NCBI GenBank assembly: GCA_002337215.1
Contig: DDFO01000046.1
Location: 77,855 to 112,357 of the forward strand
Reading direction: 5' to 3'
DNA length: 34,503 nt
From: Phycisphaerales bacterium UBA1926
GTDB lineage: Bacteria; Planctomycetota; Phycisphaerae; Phycisphaerales; UBA1924
In this document: positions 6,960-15,786 of the stretch, in pieces
Layout of the letters: every line of letters begins with the position of its first letter
Position numbering within the stretch: the stretch's first letter is position 1
Program-made: the position numbers and the translations under genes
The notes under the pieces: model-generated
The model's input: the letters and a program-made list of their open reading frames with translations, nothing else
What the model was told of the DNA's origin: nothing
Database searches by the model: none

Positions 6960-7493
6960 TCACGCCTTCGTGTACCGGATCTCCATGCACTTCGATTCTT
7001 TGCCCGCGTTTTTCCCCGCCGTCGGCGTGAACCAGGTCTCCATCGTGTGCGAGCCGTCACCGTGCAGCGTCACGACCGACCGCTTGGTCATCATGTGACC
7101 CGACCCGGGGTCCTTGAGTTCGTCTGTCATCGTCCACGATTTGGACCCGGCGTCATACGACCCGCGTTCGGTCATCATGAACGTCGCCATCGTGTCGAGC
7201 CAGACGCCCTCCCAGCGCTCCTCGATCGTGTTGTAGCCGAAGAAGCCCTTGCCGGAGAACATGCCCGAATCGTCGTTGTAGTCGTGCTCGATGAACTTGC
7301 CGCCGAAGATCAGCGTGTTGACCATCGTCCCGTGCGAGATCATGGGCTCGGCCCCCGTCTCAGGCCCGGGGCCCATCCACATCTTCACCTCGGCCCGCCA
7401 GGTCCCCGCGAAGTGCTTGAGCAATCGATGCTCCGCCGAGAGCTGCCCCGCCGCCGCGCACGCGTCGGTGACCTGCTGCAAATCATCCGCCAT
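6960..7493 (-). CDS. DUF1579 domain protein (cytoplasmic paralogue)
   Basis: A 177-residue protein with the DUF1579 pattern: L-x-x-F-A-G-T-W near the start (about 28-33), W-M-G-P-G, then F-I-E-H-D-Y and G-F-F-G-Y-N-T-I, and alternating strands ending in M-E-I-R-Y. The family is a small beta-barrel-like fold of unknown role, frequent in planctomycetes. No signal peptide is present, so it is probably cytoplasmic. The start at 7493 (MADDLQQ) is chosen because GGAAGGGGG lies 7 bases upstream; the frame is open further upstream but without similarity or a better site. The neighbour at 7659-8306 is a second DUF1579 protein that carries a signal peptide, suggesting tandem duplication with different localisation. 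Confidence 0.8.
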   Translation of the reverse strand: MADDLQQVTDACAAAGQLSAEHRLLKHFAGTWRAEVKMWMGPGPETGAEPMISHGTMVNTLIFGGKFIEHDYNDDSGMFSGKGFFGYNTIEERWEGVWLDTMATFMMTERGSYDAGSKSWTMTDELKDPGSGHMMTKRSVVTLHGDGSHTMETWFTPTAGKNAGKESKCMEIRYTKA

Positions 7494-7658
7494 CAAGCGC
7501 CCCCTTCCAGAAGCCCGCCACACCGAATCCGTCAAAGCCGATCGCATCGCGACCGATGACCCCGACATCCGACATCGGGATCGAGAAGCAAATCGACCGG
7601 GCGGCGCGTCAGCCCCGCCCGGCGCGGAGTGTTCCTGCTCGCAGGATCAGGCCCGCGA

Positions 7659-8306
7659 TCATCCGTCCATGAGCTTCTTGTTCGGTCGGCGGTACTCGAT
7701 CACCCCGGTGTTCGTGAACTCGGGGCCGATCATTTCACCCTTCTCCCAGAACTCCATGTTGTACCCGCCCTCCACGAACTTCAGCACGTTCTTGAGCGTG
7801 TACTCACCCATCATCGGGTGCTTCGCCGACCCGACCATGACGATCGTGTCGCCCATCACCGAGCCGGTCTGGCGCATCTGCCCGGTGCCCATCGTGTCCA
7901 TCCACGTGCTCACGAATTCGCCGGTTCCCTTGTCGAAGCCCATGATGCCGATGCCGGAGAAATCCATCTCCTTGCCCATGAACATCATGTCCATCTCGAC
8001 CTCGCTCATGAGCTGACGCTTGCCGAGGATCCACTTTCCCTTCGACGTGCCTGTGCTCACCTCGGGCGGCGCGGTCGGGTCCATCTTGAACCGCGCCGTC
8101 AGAACCCAGTCGCCGCCGAACTTCTTGAGCATCTCGTGCTGCGTCGTATCCGGCTTGGACATCTCGTCCATCATCGCCAGCATCTGCTCCATGTCGGGCA
8201 TCCCCGCCGGCATGCCCTCCATGCCCTCGGGCTGCGATTCGACGCCGATCCAGCCGCCCGCGCACATCGCCGCCGCCAGACCCGCGATCATGATCATCCG
8301 CTTCAT
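7659..8306 (-). CDS. Secreted, methionine-rich DUF1579 protein
   Basis: A 215-residue DUF1579 protein with an N-terminal export signal: M-K-R-M-I-M-I-A-G-L-A-A-A-M-C-A-G-G-W. The cysteine at 15 is not in a good lipobox (A-A-M-C), so cleavage by ordinary signal peptidase is more likely than lipidation. A Met/Glu-rich linker (about 28-55, with repeated G-M-x-x-M and P-D-M-E-Q-M) precedes the domain, which shows L-K-K-F-G-G-D-W, G-K-R-Q-L-M-S-E-V and G-I-G-I-M-G-F-D-K. Methionine is strikingly frequent throughout, unlike the paralogue at 6960. The ATG at 8306 is fixed by AAGGAG 7 bases upstream. Function is unknown; methionine richness could suit metal binding or oxidant scavenging, which is speculation. 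Confidence 0.8.
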   Translation of the reverse strand: MKRMIMIAGLAAAMCAGGWIGVESQPEGMEGMPAGMPDMEQMLAMMDEMSKPDTTQHEMLKKFGGDWVLTARFKMDPTAPPEVSTGTSKGKWILGKRQLMSEVEMDMMFMGKEMDFSGIGIMGFDKGTGEFVSTWMDTMGTGQMRQTGSVMGDTIVMVGSAKHPMMGEYTLKNVLKFVEGGYNMEFWEKGEMIGPEFTNTGVIEYRRPNKKLMDG

Positions 8307-8313
8307 GCCGTAA

Positions 8314-8319
8314 CTCCTT
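8314..8319 (-). promoter_or_regulatory. Shine-Dalgarno AAGGAG for secreted DUF1579 gene
   Basis: AAGGAG lies 7 bases before the ATG at 8306, which decides that start over in-frame upstream codons. Confidence 0.8.
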
Positions 8320-8390
8320 CTTTCCTTGAGTAGTCGTGCGTTCTTGTTCGCGCCCGTCGTCTCGCATGCATCCGCACGCCGAGCACCGAT

Positions 8391-8435
8391 CATGTTTCGA
8401 GGACCGGCGTGCGCCGGTGCAATTGACGAAACATG
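8391..8435. repeat. Nested inverted repeat upstream of DUF1579 gene
   Basis: CATGTTTCG (8391-8399) and CGAAACATG (8427-8435) are exact reverse complements. Between them ACCGGC (8403-8408) and GCCGGT (8413-8418) form an inner hairpin with a 4-base loop. It lies about 85 bases upstream of the DUF1579 start, in the position of a 5' leader or operator. Confidence 0.6.
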
Positions 8436-8755
8436 CCTGCGCCGCGATCATGCCTTCTGATCGCCGACGCGTTTTCCCGAGTGAGTCGGATGCCAGTCGG
8501 GCCCGATCGTTCACTCATCCGTTCTCGGCCCGTCCCTGGGCACCCCGCGCAGCGTACAGCCGCGCTCCGCGCACACCGCCTCGGCCTCGGACGCCGAAAC
8601 CCGGGCCCGCCGATTCGCTTGCACACACAAAGAGAATGGGCCTGCTCCGAGGCCGGGAATCCCAACAGCCGGGGCCGCTGCGGTACGACGCATTATGCCC
8701 GATATCCGCATCCACGAAAAGCAGAATCCGTATTTGTTTGTAAATTAGTCGGTAG

Positions 8756-9994
8756 TCAACCGCCCGACACGAGCGGCACGTGGTCGACAACCTCGACCCC
8801 GAACGCCTCGAGCCCGGGGAGCGGTCGGTTCGAGTTGGTCAGCAGCCGGAGTTTGCTCACCCCAAGCTGCCGCAGGATCTGCACACCCACGCCGTACTCG
8901 CGCAGCGCGGGCGGCATCGATCCGCCGACAGAATCGGGGTGCGTCAGGTCGGGGGTGTCCGCTCCGCTCGCGTGCGATTGCCGCCGGATCCGGCTCAGGC
9001 TGTCGGAGAAACTCGCCATCGAGCCCTCGGGCCGCAGATACACGATCGCCCCCCGGCCTTCCTTCTGGATCGCTTCCATCGAGGCGCGCAGTTGTGCGCC
9101 CGTCGAGCCCCCGTCGCTCGCCGAGCCCACCTCGTCGAAGATATCGCCCAGCACGTGCCGCTTGTGCATCCGCACCAGGACGGGCTCGCCCGCGTCGATG
9201 ACCTCCCCGTTGTCATCGAGCCGGCCGACGCCGCCGACCGTCAACGCGAGGTGTGGCCAGGGATCGACCACGCTCTCGAACGCGATGAGGTCGAACTTCC
9301 CCGCGGGTGTCTCGATCTCCATCCCCGCCGCGGGCTGGGCGCGCTTCACGATGCTCTGCCGGCTCAGGCGGTGCTCGATGATCTGCGCCACCGAGCACAT
9401 CTTGATGCCGTGCTGCTTTGCGAGCGGGATCAGATCGGGGACACGCGCCATCTCTCCGTCGTCGCGCATGATCTCGATGATCACCGCGCTGGGATACAGC
9501 CCCGCGAGACGGCACAGATCGACCGACCCCTCGGTCTGCCCCGTGCGCACGAGCACGCCCCCGTCCCGGCTCCGCAGCGGGTTGATATGCCCGGGCCTTG
9601 CGAAGTCCTCGGGTCCGTACTTCTCATCGATCATCATCTCGATGCACTTCGCCCGCTCGGCGGCCGACACGCCGGTCGTGAACCCATGCTTGGGGTGCCC
9701 ATCGAGGCTCACGGTGAACGCCGTCCCGCGCGAGGTTGTGTTGATCCCGCTCTGCGGGTGCAGTTCAAGCCGGTCGCAATCCGTCTCGGTCATGCACACG
9801 CACATGTACCCCCGCGCGACGCTCAGCATGAACGTCACCGCCTCGGGGGTGATGAACTGACTGGGCAGCACGAGGTCGCCCTCGTTCTCCCGGTCCTCGT
9901 CGTCGGTCAGGATGACCATCTTGCCGGCGCGGAGGTCGGCGAGCACGTCTTCGATCGGGGAGAATGGCGAATCGGATTGGGGCGCGTCGGGCAT
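8756..9994 (-). CDS. ribB: 3,4-dihydroxy-2-butanone 4-phosphate synthase with degenerate GTP cyclohydrolase II domain (RibBX-like)
   Basis: A 412-residue two-domain protein. Residues about 10-210 are a complete RibB domain that makes 3,4-dihydroxy-2-butanone 4-phosphate from ribulose 5-phosphate for riboflavin. D-D-E-D-R-E-N-E-G-D-L (31-41), G-F-T-T-G-V-S (104-110), and R-P-G-H-I-N-P-L-R with T-G-Q-T-E-G-S-V-D-L (133-160) carry the active-site acids and histidine. Residues about 225-412 align with GTP cyclohydrolase II by layout (V-R-M-H, L-G-D-I-F, E-G-R-G, the C-terminal L-R-L-L-T-N and V-P-L-V). The three zinc cysteines are absent (R-M-H-K-R-H-V-L-G-D-I-F-D-E-V-G-S-A-S), and the R-Q-E-G-R motif reads R-P-E-G-S. 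This half is probably not a cyclohydrolase. The start at 9994 is where similarity begins; the frame stays open upstream only as a shadow of the next gene. Confidence 0.9.
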   Translation of the reverse strand: MPDAPQSDSPFSPIEDVLADLRAGKMVILTDDEDRENEGDLVLPSQFITPEAVTFMLSVARGYMCVCMTETDCDRLELHPQSGINTTSRGTAFTVSLDGHPKHGFTTGVSAAERAKCIEMMIDEKYGPEDFARPGHINPLRSRDGGVLVRTGQTEGSVDLCRLAGLYPSAVIIEIMRDDGEMARVPDLIPLAKQHGIKMCSVAQIIEHRLSRQSIVKRAQPAAGMEIETPAGKFDLIAFESVVDPWPHLALTVGGVGRLDDNGEVIDAGEPVLVRMHKRHVLGDIFDEVGSASDGGSTGAQLRASMEAIQKEGRGAIVYLRPEGSMASFSDSLSRIRRQSHASGADTPDLTHPDSVGGSMPPALREYGVGVQILRQLGVSKLRLLTNSNRPLPGLEAFGVEVVDHVPLVSGG

Positions 9995-10044
9995 CCGGCA
10001 TTGTTGCGACCCTGCGCAGCCCGAGGTCTGGCCGCCCCGGAAAT

Positions 10045-11037
10045 TCACACGCGGGAGCGACCGATGTCCTCCGCGATCGCATCCGCCAGGTGTCCGACGC
10101 CCGTTGTCAGCATTGTTTCGTGCGATGTGCCGACCCACGCAAGCCTCGTTTCGCTCGGCAGCACGCCGCGGAGACCGTTGAGCGAGGCGGGGTCGTAGTA
10201 GGGGGTCCAGAGCACCCGTCTGCGCGGGCGGATCAGCGTCGCGGGCCCGCGCCACGCGCACGCGATCGACCTCCCGAGCAGTTCCTGCATCCGCCAGCTC
10301 TTGGGATGGCTCGCCTGCGTGTTGCTGTTCGCGCGCACCCATCGGCCGAGTTTCGCGGCCTGCGACCGGACGGTCGCGACGCTCCCACCGGGCAGGAGCC
10401 TCGGATAACACACGGCGTTGCGGAGCCCCGCCGCAAGCCGGGCGGCGTGCGACCTCGGCGCAACAGCGCGGTACGCATCGATCAGCCAGAGGTGTGCGTG
10501 CCGGTGTATCGCCGAAAAATCGCGCACAAACGGAAACAGCCCGCCGAGCGAGTAGCCCGCGATGCCGATCACATCGGTGCGGCGGAGATCGCGATCGAGC
10601 CGATCGGTCAGCGCGTCGATCGCCGCGTCGGGGCCCAGCCGTTCGACCGCGTTCCAGAGTTCGTAGCACCGCAACCGGACCGTGTCGGCGAGTTGCTCGT
10701 TGATGGCGTGTGCAAGTCGATCGAACGCGAGCGCTCGGCCGTACGCGCCGGGAATGCAGAGGATCACCCGTCCGCCGGTGCCGAACTGCTGGGTCGGAAT
10801 ATCCGAGTCCGAGTCGTGCGAGAGGCACTGTATGAGCCCCGCGAAGGTCGGCGATCGGAGAAACTCGGCGAGCACGAGGTCGCGTCCGGAGTCGGCTTTG
10901 ATCCACGCCGCCATCCGCAGCAACAGCAGCGAGTGCCCGCCGTGCGCGAAGAAGTCGTGATCGGCCGCAGGGTCCCGGTCGTCGAGGAAACGCGACCAAG
11001 CTTTCGACGCGATGTTCGCCACCGTCTCGTCGTTCAC
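10045..11037 (-). CDS. Free-standing peptidyl-carrier-protein/thioesterase didomain protein
   Basis: A 330-residue protein that looks like the last two domains of a non-ribosomal peptide synthetase without the rest. Residues about 1-75 form a carrier domain: H-D-F-F-A-H-G-G-H-S-L with S36 as the predicted phosphopantetheine site. From about 88 comes a type I thioesterase-like alpha/beta hydrolase: V-I-L-C-I-P-G-A, nucleophile motif G-Y-S-L-G-G with S163, a candidate acid in W-L-I-D-A-Y, and a C-terminal T-S-H-E-T-M-L histidine. The start is GTG with GGAG upstream. It lies 50 bases before the ribBX-like gene on the same strand, so the two are probably co-transcribed. No adenylation or condensation domain is in the window, so the loading partner and product are unknown. 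Confidence 0.75.
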   Translation of the reverse strand: MNDETVANIASKAWSRFLDDRDPAADHDFFAHGGHSLLLLRMAAWIKADSGRDLVLAEFLRSPTFAGLIQCLSHDSDSDIPTQQFGTGGRVILCIPGAYGRALAFDRLAHAINEQLADTVRLRCYELWNAVERLGPDAAIDALTDRLDRDLRRTDVIGIAGYSLGGLFPFVRDFSAIHRHAHLWLIDAYRAVAPRSHAARLAAGLRNAVCYPRLLPGGSVATVRSQAAKLGRWVRANSNTQASHPKSWRMQELLGRSIACAWRGPATLIRPRRRVLWTPYYDPASLNGLRGVLPSETRLAWVGTSHETMLTTGVGHLADAIAEDIGRSRV

Positions 11038-11258
11038 CGTCAGTCTCCGCGCCCCCGCGTTCTGCCTGGATTCTAATCATCGCCGGGAATCGATTTCTGC
11101 GATTGTGACGATCGGTCAGGACTGTTCACCCCAGATCGGCATTCGCGTCGAATGTCGCCGTCCCGGCTGGCATCGGGTGCGTTGCCCCCTAAACTCCCGC
11201 GCCGACAGCAGATCGGTCCCGAGCCGGCACACCCGAACCTCCGCAGAGAACTCCCCGC

Positions 11259-13085
11259 ATGTCCGAGATCACCATCCGTCTGCCTAATTTCGTGCGCACG
11301 GCGCCTGTCACTTTCGATCTGAAGTCGGGTCTCTCGGGCTCGCCCAAGGCCGAGATTCTCTCGGGGCTCACCGTCGCGCTCGCGCTGGTGCCGGAGGCCG
11401 TCGCGTTCGCCTTCCTCGCCGGCGTCCCCCCGTTGGTTGGCCTCTATGCCGCCTTCATCATCTGTTTGATCACCTCTGTTCTCGGTGGTCGGCCCGGCAT
11501 GATCTCGGGTGCCACCGGCGCGATGGGCGTCGTCGTCGTCGCCCTCGTCGCCAACCACGGGATCGGCTACCTGTTCCCCGCAGTCGTTCTCTGCGGCGTC
11601 TTCCAGATCACCGTCGGCCTCCTCCGCCTCGGCAAACTCATCCGAATCGTCCCCCACCCCGTCATGCTCGGGTTCGTCAACGGGCTCGCGATCGTCATCC
11701 TGATGGCACAGTTCGGGAGTTTCAAAACTCTCGGCGACTCGGGCGCGATGGAGTTTCTCAGCGGTTCGCGGCTCTACATCATGCTCGGACTCGTCGCCCT
11801 TGCGATGGGCATCATCGCCTTCCTTCCCAAGATCACCAAAATCATCCCCTCGTCGCTCGCCGCGATCCTCGTCATCTCGCTCGCCGCGTTCTTCATCAAC
11901 GCATCGGCGGCAGAGGGCGAGAAGACACCCGTGCTCACCGTCCGCGACATGCTCGTTGACAAGACGGTCGCCAACGCCGTCGCCGCGGCTCAGGCAGACA
12001 AGGACCGAGCCCTGCTCGAATCCGTCGCGCTGCCCGAGGGCGTCGCCGTCATCCCCGCGGCCGCCGTGGGTCATGGCCCGGCCTCGCCGATCGTGCCGCT
12101 CACGCCCGACGAGACCCGGGCCGCGATCGACTCGGTCGATACCGCCTCGGTCGGCATCAGCGGGGGCCTCCCCCGCCCCGCCTGGCTCGATTTCACCCTC
12201 CCCCCCGCGACGCTCGAGACCCTCTGGATCATCCTCCCGTTCTCGGTCATCCTCGCGGGCGTCGGGCTCATCGAGTCGCTGATGACCATGACCCTCGTCG
12301 ACGAACTCACCGAGACCCGCGGCGTCGGCAACCGTGAGTGCGTCGGTCAGGGCGTCGCCAATGTCACCTGTGGCATCTTCGGAGGCATGGGCGGCTGCGC
12401 CATGATCGGCCAATCGCTCATCAACGTGAAATCAGGGGGCCGGGGCAGGCTGTCGGGCATCACCGCGGCGCTGGCGCTGCTCGTCTTCATCCTCTTCCTC
12501 GCGCCCTACATCGAGGCGATCCCGATGGCCGCCCTTGTCGGCGTCATGTTCATGGTCGTCATCGGCACCTTCGAGTGGACCACCCTCCAGACCTGGCACA
12601 AGATCCCCAAGGCCGAGGTCCTCGTCATGCTCGTCGTCGCGGGCTATACCGTTTTCATGCACGACCTCGCGACGGCCGTGCTCATCGGGGTCGCGATGTC
12701 CGCCATGGTCTTTGCCTGGAACAAGTCCAAGCACATGGTTGCCGACGTCCAGTTCGACGAGCACGGCTCGAAAATCTACCAACTCCACGGCGTGCTCTTC
12801 TTCGGCTCGGTCACCCGCTTCCGCGATCTGTTCGACCCCGCGAGCGACCCCGACGACGTGGTCGTCGATTTCTACTTCAGCCGGGTCTACGACCAGTCGG
12901 GCCTCGAGGCGATCAACGCCCTCGCGGAACGCTACACCAAGGTCGGCAAACGCCTCCACCTGCGGCATCTCTCAGACGACTGCCGCCTGCTGCTCGACAA
13001 AGCGGGCGACCTCGTCGAGGCGAACATCTCGGAAGACCCGCACTACCACGTCGCGACGGATCGTGTGAAGAGACCGATCGGCTGA
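11259..13085 (+). CDS. SulP-family inorganic anion transporter with STAS domain
   Basis: A 608-residue inner-membrane transporter of the SLC26/SulP family, moving sulfate, bicarbonate or similar anions. The N-terminal part starts with [18 protein letters not shown] (the P-E-A-V/I signature of helix 1) and continues with several hydrophobic helices. A roughly 100-residue hydrophilic insertion (about 212-320, rich in Ala/Asp/Val) interrupts the membrane part before the helix [19 protein letters not shown]. The [15 protein letters not shown] motif (about 372-386) is conserved in the family. The last roughly 110 residues are a cytoplasmic STAS domain with D-Q-S-G. A bicarbonate (BicA-like) or sulfate role cannot be separated here. 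It converges on the kinase gene with only 12 bases between them. Confidence 0.88.
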   Translation: MSEITIRLPNFVRTAPVTFDLKSGLSGSPKAEILSGLTVALALVPEAVAFAFLAGVPPLVGLYAAFIICLITSVLGGRPGMISGATGAMGVVVVALVANHGIGYLFPAVVLCGVFQITVGLLRLGKLIRIVPHPVMLGFVNGLAIVILMAQFGSFKTLGDSGAMEFLSGSRLYIMLGLVALAMGIIAFLPKITKIIPSSLAAILVISLAAFFINASAAEGEKTPVLTVRDMLVDKTVANAVAAAQADKDRALLESVALPEGVAVIPAAAVGHGPASPIVPLTPDETRAAIDSVDTASVGISGGLPRPAWLDFTLPPATLETLWIILPFSVILAGVGLIESLMTMTLVDELTETRGVGNRECVGQGVANVTCGIFGGMGGCAMIGQSLINVKSGGRGRLSGITAALALLVFILFLAPYIEAIPMAALVGVMFMVVIGTFEWTTLQTWHKIPKAEVLVMLVVAGYTVFMHDLATAVLIGVAMSAMVFAWNKSKHMVADVQFDEHGSKIYQLHGVLFFGSVTRFRDLFDPASDPDDVVVDFYFSRVYDQSGLEAINALAERYTKVGKRLHLRHLSDDCRLLLDKAGDLVEANISEDPHYHVATDRVKRPIG

Positions 13086-13097
13086 ACCGACGGCGCT

Positions 13098-15740
13098 CTA
13101 CTCCGAGTCGTCCCGGAACTCCTCGGCCCAGTGCTCGATCAGCGACAGCGAGAACCCGGTCTCCTTCTCGTCGTCGGCGCGCCCGCGCGTCGAGATGAAC
13201 TTCTCGCCGTTCGGCGTGGGCTGGATCATGTCGACTTGGCTGATGTCCGGCATGGTCTCGAAGACCGGCTCGGGGAGCCCGAACCGGATCTCAGGCTCGC
13301 GGGTCAGCGAGACACGGATCAGTTCACGATCGGTGTTTGTGTAATACACCGTCGATCCGTCCGCCGACCAGACGGGCTGTGACCCACCATCGGACGAGAC
13401 CTGCCAGCGCCCCTCGCCGCTCGGGAACCGCGTGCAGTAGACCTGCTTGCCCGATTCTACGGACTCGTAGAGCAGCAGCGTGCCGTCCGGGCTCAACGAT
13501 GTCCAGAGGAACGACGCCTGCGCCTTCGCGACCTCACCGATCGTGGACATGTCCGCCAGGTCGATCGCCGAGATCGAGACCGGGTTCCTCCGCGGGTCGG
13601 AGACCAGCGCCGCGGTCTTCCAATCCCGATCGAACGACGACAGGAGCCCGGGGTAGGGATCCCGGGTGGGCCCCGAGCCGTCCGCGGCGAGGAAGTGCGT
13701 GGACCGAGCGTCTTCGCTCACGGACGGGTCGAAGTTCATGACCGCGATCTCCCGGCTGTCAGGAGACCAGCCGGAAGGGATCACGAAGCCCTCGAGCGAC
13801 GAGATGCGGGTGTTGATGCCCCGCTCCAGGTCGCGCACCCAGACCTCCATGTCCTGCGGCCCCGTCCCGCCCCCGTAGGCCACACGCGTGCCGTCCGGCG
13901 AGACCAGCGTCATCGCGACCATCTCGCCCCCGTCGCCGATGGACTCGATCGAGCCGTCGGGCAGGATCCAGATCAGTTCGCCGCCACCTTCGACCTTGCC
14001 GCGTGCGAACGCGAGCGTGCCGTTCGCCGAGACCGAGGGCCCGACCGCCTCGGGCTGCACCAGGAACGGCTCTCCGGTGCTCTCCATCCGTTCGGGCGAG
14101 AACGGCACGGCCCAGAGGTCGATCTCCCCGAACCCGCGGGTGAAAAGGACATGCCCGCTGGGCGACCACGCGAGGGTCGTGGTGTACAGGTCCTCGAAAT
14201 CCGCGAGCACGACGGACCGGGCACCGTCCCAGGCCATGATTGGCGTGCGCTGGTCGGTCTGGTGGCGGACGAAGAGCAGGACATCCGTCCCCGGGATCGA
14301 CGCGATGGCGTGGTAGTCGATCATCTCGTCTTCGTCCGCCTCGACCAGCACCCGGGGCGTGGTCCCGCTCGCCGACATCTCCATGATCGCTTGGCTCTGC
14401 CGGTCCGAGACGTCCGAGAAGACGATCCGGTCGTCGTCGGTCCAGGCGAAGGGGAAGTTGACGCCGTAGTTCCCGAGGTTGGTGACGCCCCCCCCGGTCG
14501 CGGGCACCTTGAACATTTCGCGCAAGGTTCCGAACGCGATCGTGCGTCCGTCGGGCGACCATGTCAGCGCTATCGGGCCGTCGGCCTCGGCGATGTCCAC
14601 GACGCCGAATGTGGAGAGATCGCGGACCTTGATCGTGTCGCCCTCGATGAACGCGATCTTCATCCCGTCCGGTGAGATCTGGGCCGTTCTCGGGTTGAAA
14701 TCAGAATCCGGTCCGGCCTTCATGATCTCGAACTTGCGCACCACCCGCTCGGGCTCGGGCATCATCGCCCGAGACACAAACCAGCCCGCACAACCCGCGG
14801 CCAAGGCCACGATCAGCACGCCAGCGACCACCACCGCCGCGGGCACGCCGCCAGACCGTCCATCCACCGTTGGCACAGCACCCGGGCCAATATCCCGACG
14901 CAGCAGCTCCAGTCTCACATCCCCGATATCTCTGAACCGCGCGTTCTTGTCGCGCTCCAGGCACCGCTCGAGTACGCGTCGCACATGCCCGGGCGTCCCC
15001 GCCGGCAGCGCATCGAGATCGACGTCCTTGTGCAGGATCGCCCCGATCGACTCGGTCGCGGTCTCCCCGTGGAAGGGCCCGATGCCGGTGAGCATCTCAT
15101 ACAGCATCACGCCGAACGACCAGATGTCGGTGCGCTTGTCGACCATCTTCCCGCGCGCCTGCTCGGGGCTCATGTAGGGCGCCGTCCCGAGGATCGCGCC
15201 GGGGATCGTGGGCGAGTTGCCGTAGGTCGCCGTGGGCGTCTGCGTCATCTCTGCCGACGAGGCGTCGGCGACGCCGTCCGCCCGAGCGAGCCCGAAGTCG
15301 AGCACCTTTGCGCGCCCGTCGGGCGTGATGATGACGTTGCCGGGCTTGAGGTCCCGGTGGATCACCCCCGCGTCGTGCGCCGCCGCGACGCCGTCGGCGA
15401 TCTGCGCCGCGATCTCGATCGCGTCGTCGACCGGCAGCGGCCCGCGCTCGAGCAGATCGGCCAGCGTCTCGCCCTCGACATACTCGAGCACGAGGTAGCG
15501 GGCCCCGTCCTTCTCTTCGATCCCGTAGATCCCGGCGATGTTGGGATGCGTGACCTGCGCCAGCGTCCGGGCCTCGCGCTCGAACCGGTCCAGCCGAAGC
15601 GGGTCGGCCGCGAACTCCTCTGGCAAGGACTTGATCGCGACGATCCGATCGAGCCGGTTGTCGCGGGCGCGGTAGACCACGCCCATCCCGCCACGCCCGA
15701 TCTCCCCCTCTACCCGGTACGGTCCGATGATCTCTTCCAT
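13098..15740 (-). CDS. Transmembrane Ser/Thr protein kinase with TolB-like beta-propeller sensor
   Basis: An 880-residue receptor-type kinase. The N-terminal Hanks kinase domain (about 7-275) is complete: glycine loop G-R-G-G-M-G (15-20), catalytic lysine A-I-K (K37), H-R-D-L-K-P-G-N (128-135), D-F-G (148-150), G-T-A-P-Y-M-S-P-E-Q (185-194) and D-I-W-S-F-G. A single hydrophobic helix at about 300-324 is followed by a roughly 550-residue external region made of repeated W-S-P-D-G / S-P-D-G-x-x-(I/V)-A-(F/Y) blades, typical of TolB/WD40-like propellers. The kinase thus faces the cytoplasm and the propeller the periplasm. The start at 15740 is chosen over upstream codons because homology begins with G-P-Y-R-V. 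It lies 46 bases after trmB and belongs to the ECF sigma - anti-sigma - trmB run. Confidence 0.9.
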   Translation of the reverse strand: MEEIIGPYRVEGEIGRGGMGVVYRARDNRLDRIVAIKSLPEEFAADPLRLDRFEREARTLAQVTHPNIAGIYGIEEKDGARYLVLEYVEGETLADLLERGPLPVDDAIEIAAQIADGVAAAHDAGVIHRDLKPGNVIITPDGRAKVLDFGLARADGVADASSAEMTQTPTATYGNSPTIPGAILGTAPYMSPEQARGKMVDKRTDIWSFGVMLYEMLTGIGPFHGETATESIGAILHKDVDLDALPAGTPGHVRRVLERCLERDKNARFRDIGDVRLELLRRDIGPGAVPTVDGRSGGVPAAVVVAGVLIVALAAGCAGWFVSRAMMPEPERVVRKFEIMKAGPDSDFNPRTAQISPDGMKIAFIEGDTIKVRDLSTFGVVDIAEADGPIALTWSPDGRTIAFGTLREMFKVPATGGGVTNLGNYGVNFPFAWTDDDRIVFSDVSDRQSQAIMEMSASGTTPRVLVEADEDEMIDYHAIASIPGTDVLLFVRHQTDQRTPIMAWDGARSVVLADFEDLYTTTLAWSPSGHVLFTRGFGEIDLWAVPFSPERMESTGEPFLVQPEAVGPSVSANGTLAFARGKVEGGGELIWILPDGSIESIGDGGEMVAMTLVSPDGTRVAYGGGTGPQDMEVWVRDLERGINTRISSLEGFVIPSGWSPDSREIAVMNFDPSVSEDARSTHFLAADGSGPTRDPYPGLLSSFDRDWKTAALVSDPRRNPVSISAIDLADMSTIGEVAKAQASFLWTSLSPDGTLLLYESVESGKQVYCTRFPSGEGRWQVSSDGGSQPVWSADGSTVYYTNTDRELIRVSLTREPEIRFGLPEPVFETMPDISQVDMIQPTPNGEKFISTRGRADDEKETGFSLSLIEHWAEEFRDDSE

Positions 15741-15786
15741 AAGCCTGCAGCCTAGCCGAAACACGCCCCCACGAGCCAAGCAGGCT

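Larger units (their letters stand above)
8307..8755. other. Intergenic region with no supported gene
   Basis: 449 bases separate the ribBX-like stop from the DUF1579 start, both on the minus strand. Open frames exist on both strands but have no recognisable domain, good start site or family-like composition. The strip at 8730-8750 is AT-rich in a GC-rich background and could be promoter DNA; a TTGACT overlaps the upstream stop codon, but no good -10 sits at the right spacing. A nested inverted repeat lies at 8391-8435. The rest is unexplained. Confidence 0.5.

Noticed and set aside
8390..8790. Possible genes in the gap between the DUF1579 gene and the riboflavin gene
   Set aside because: Frames of about 60-130 codons overlap each other on both strands, with no ribosome site or recognisable motif.
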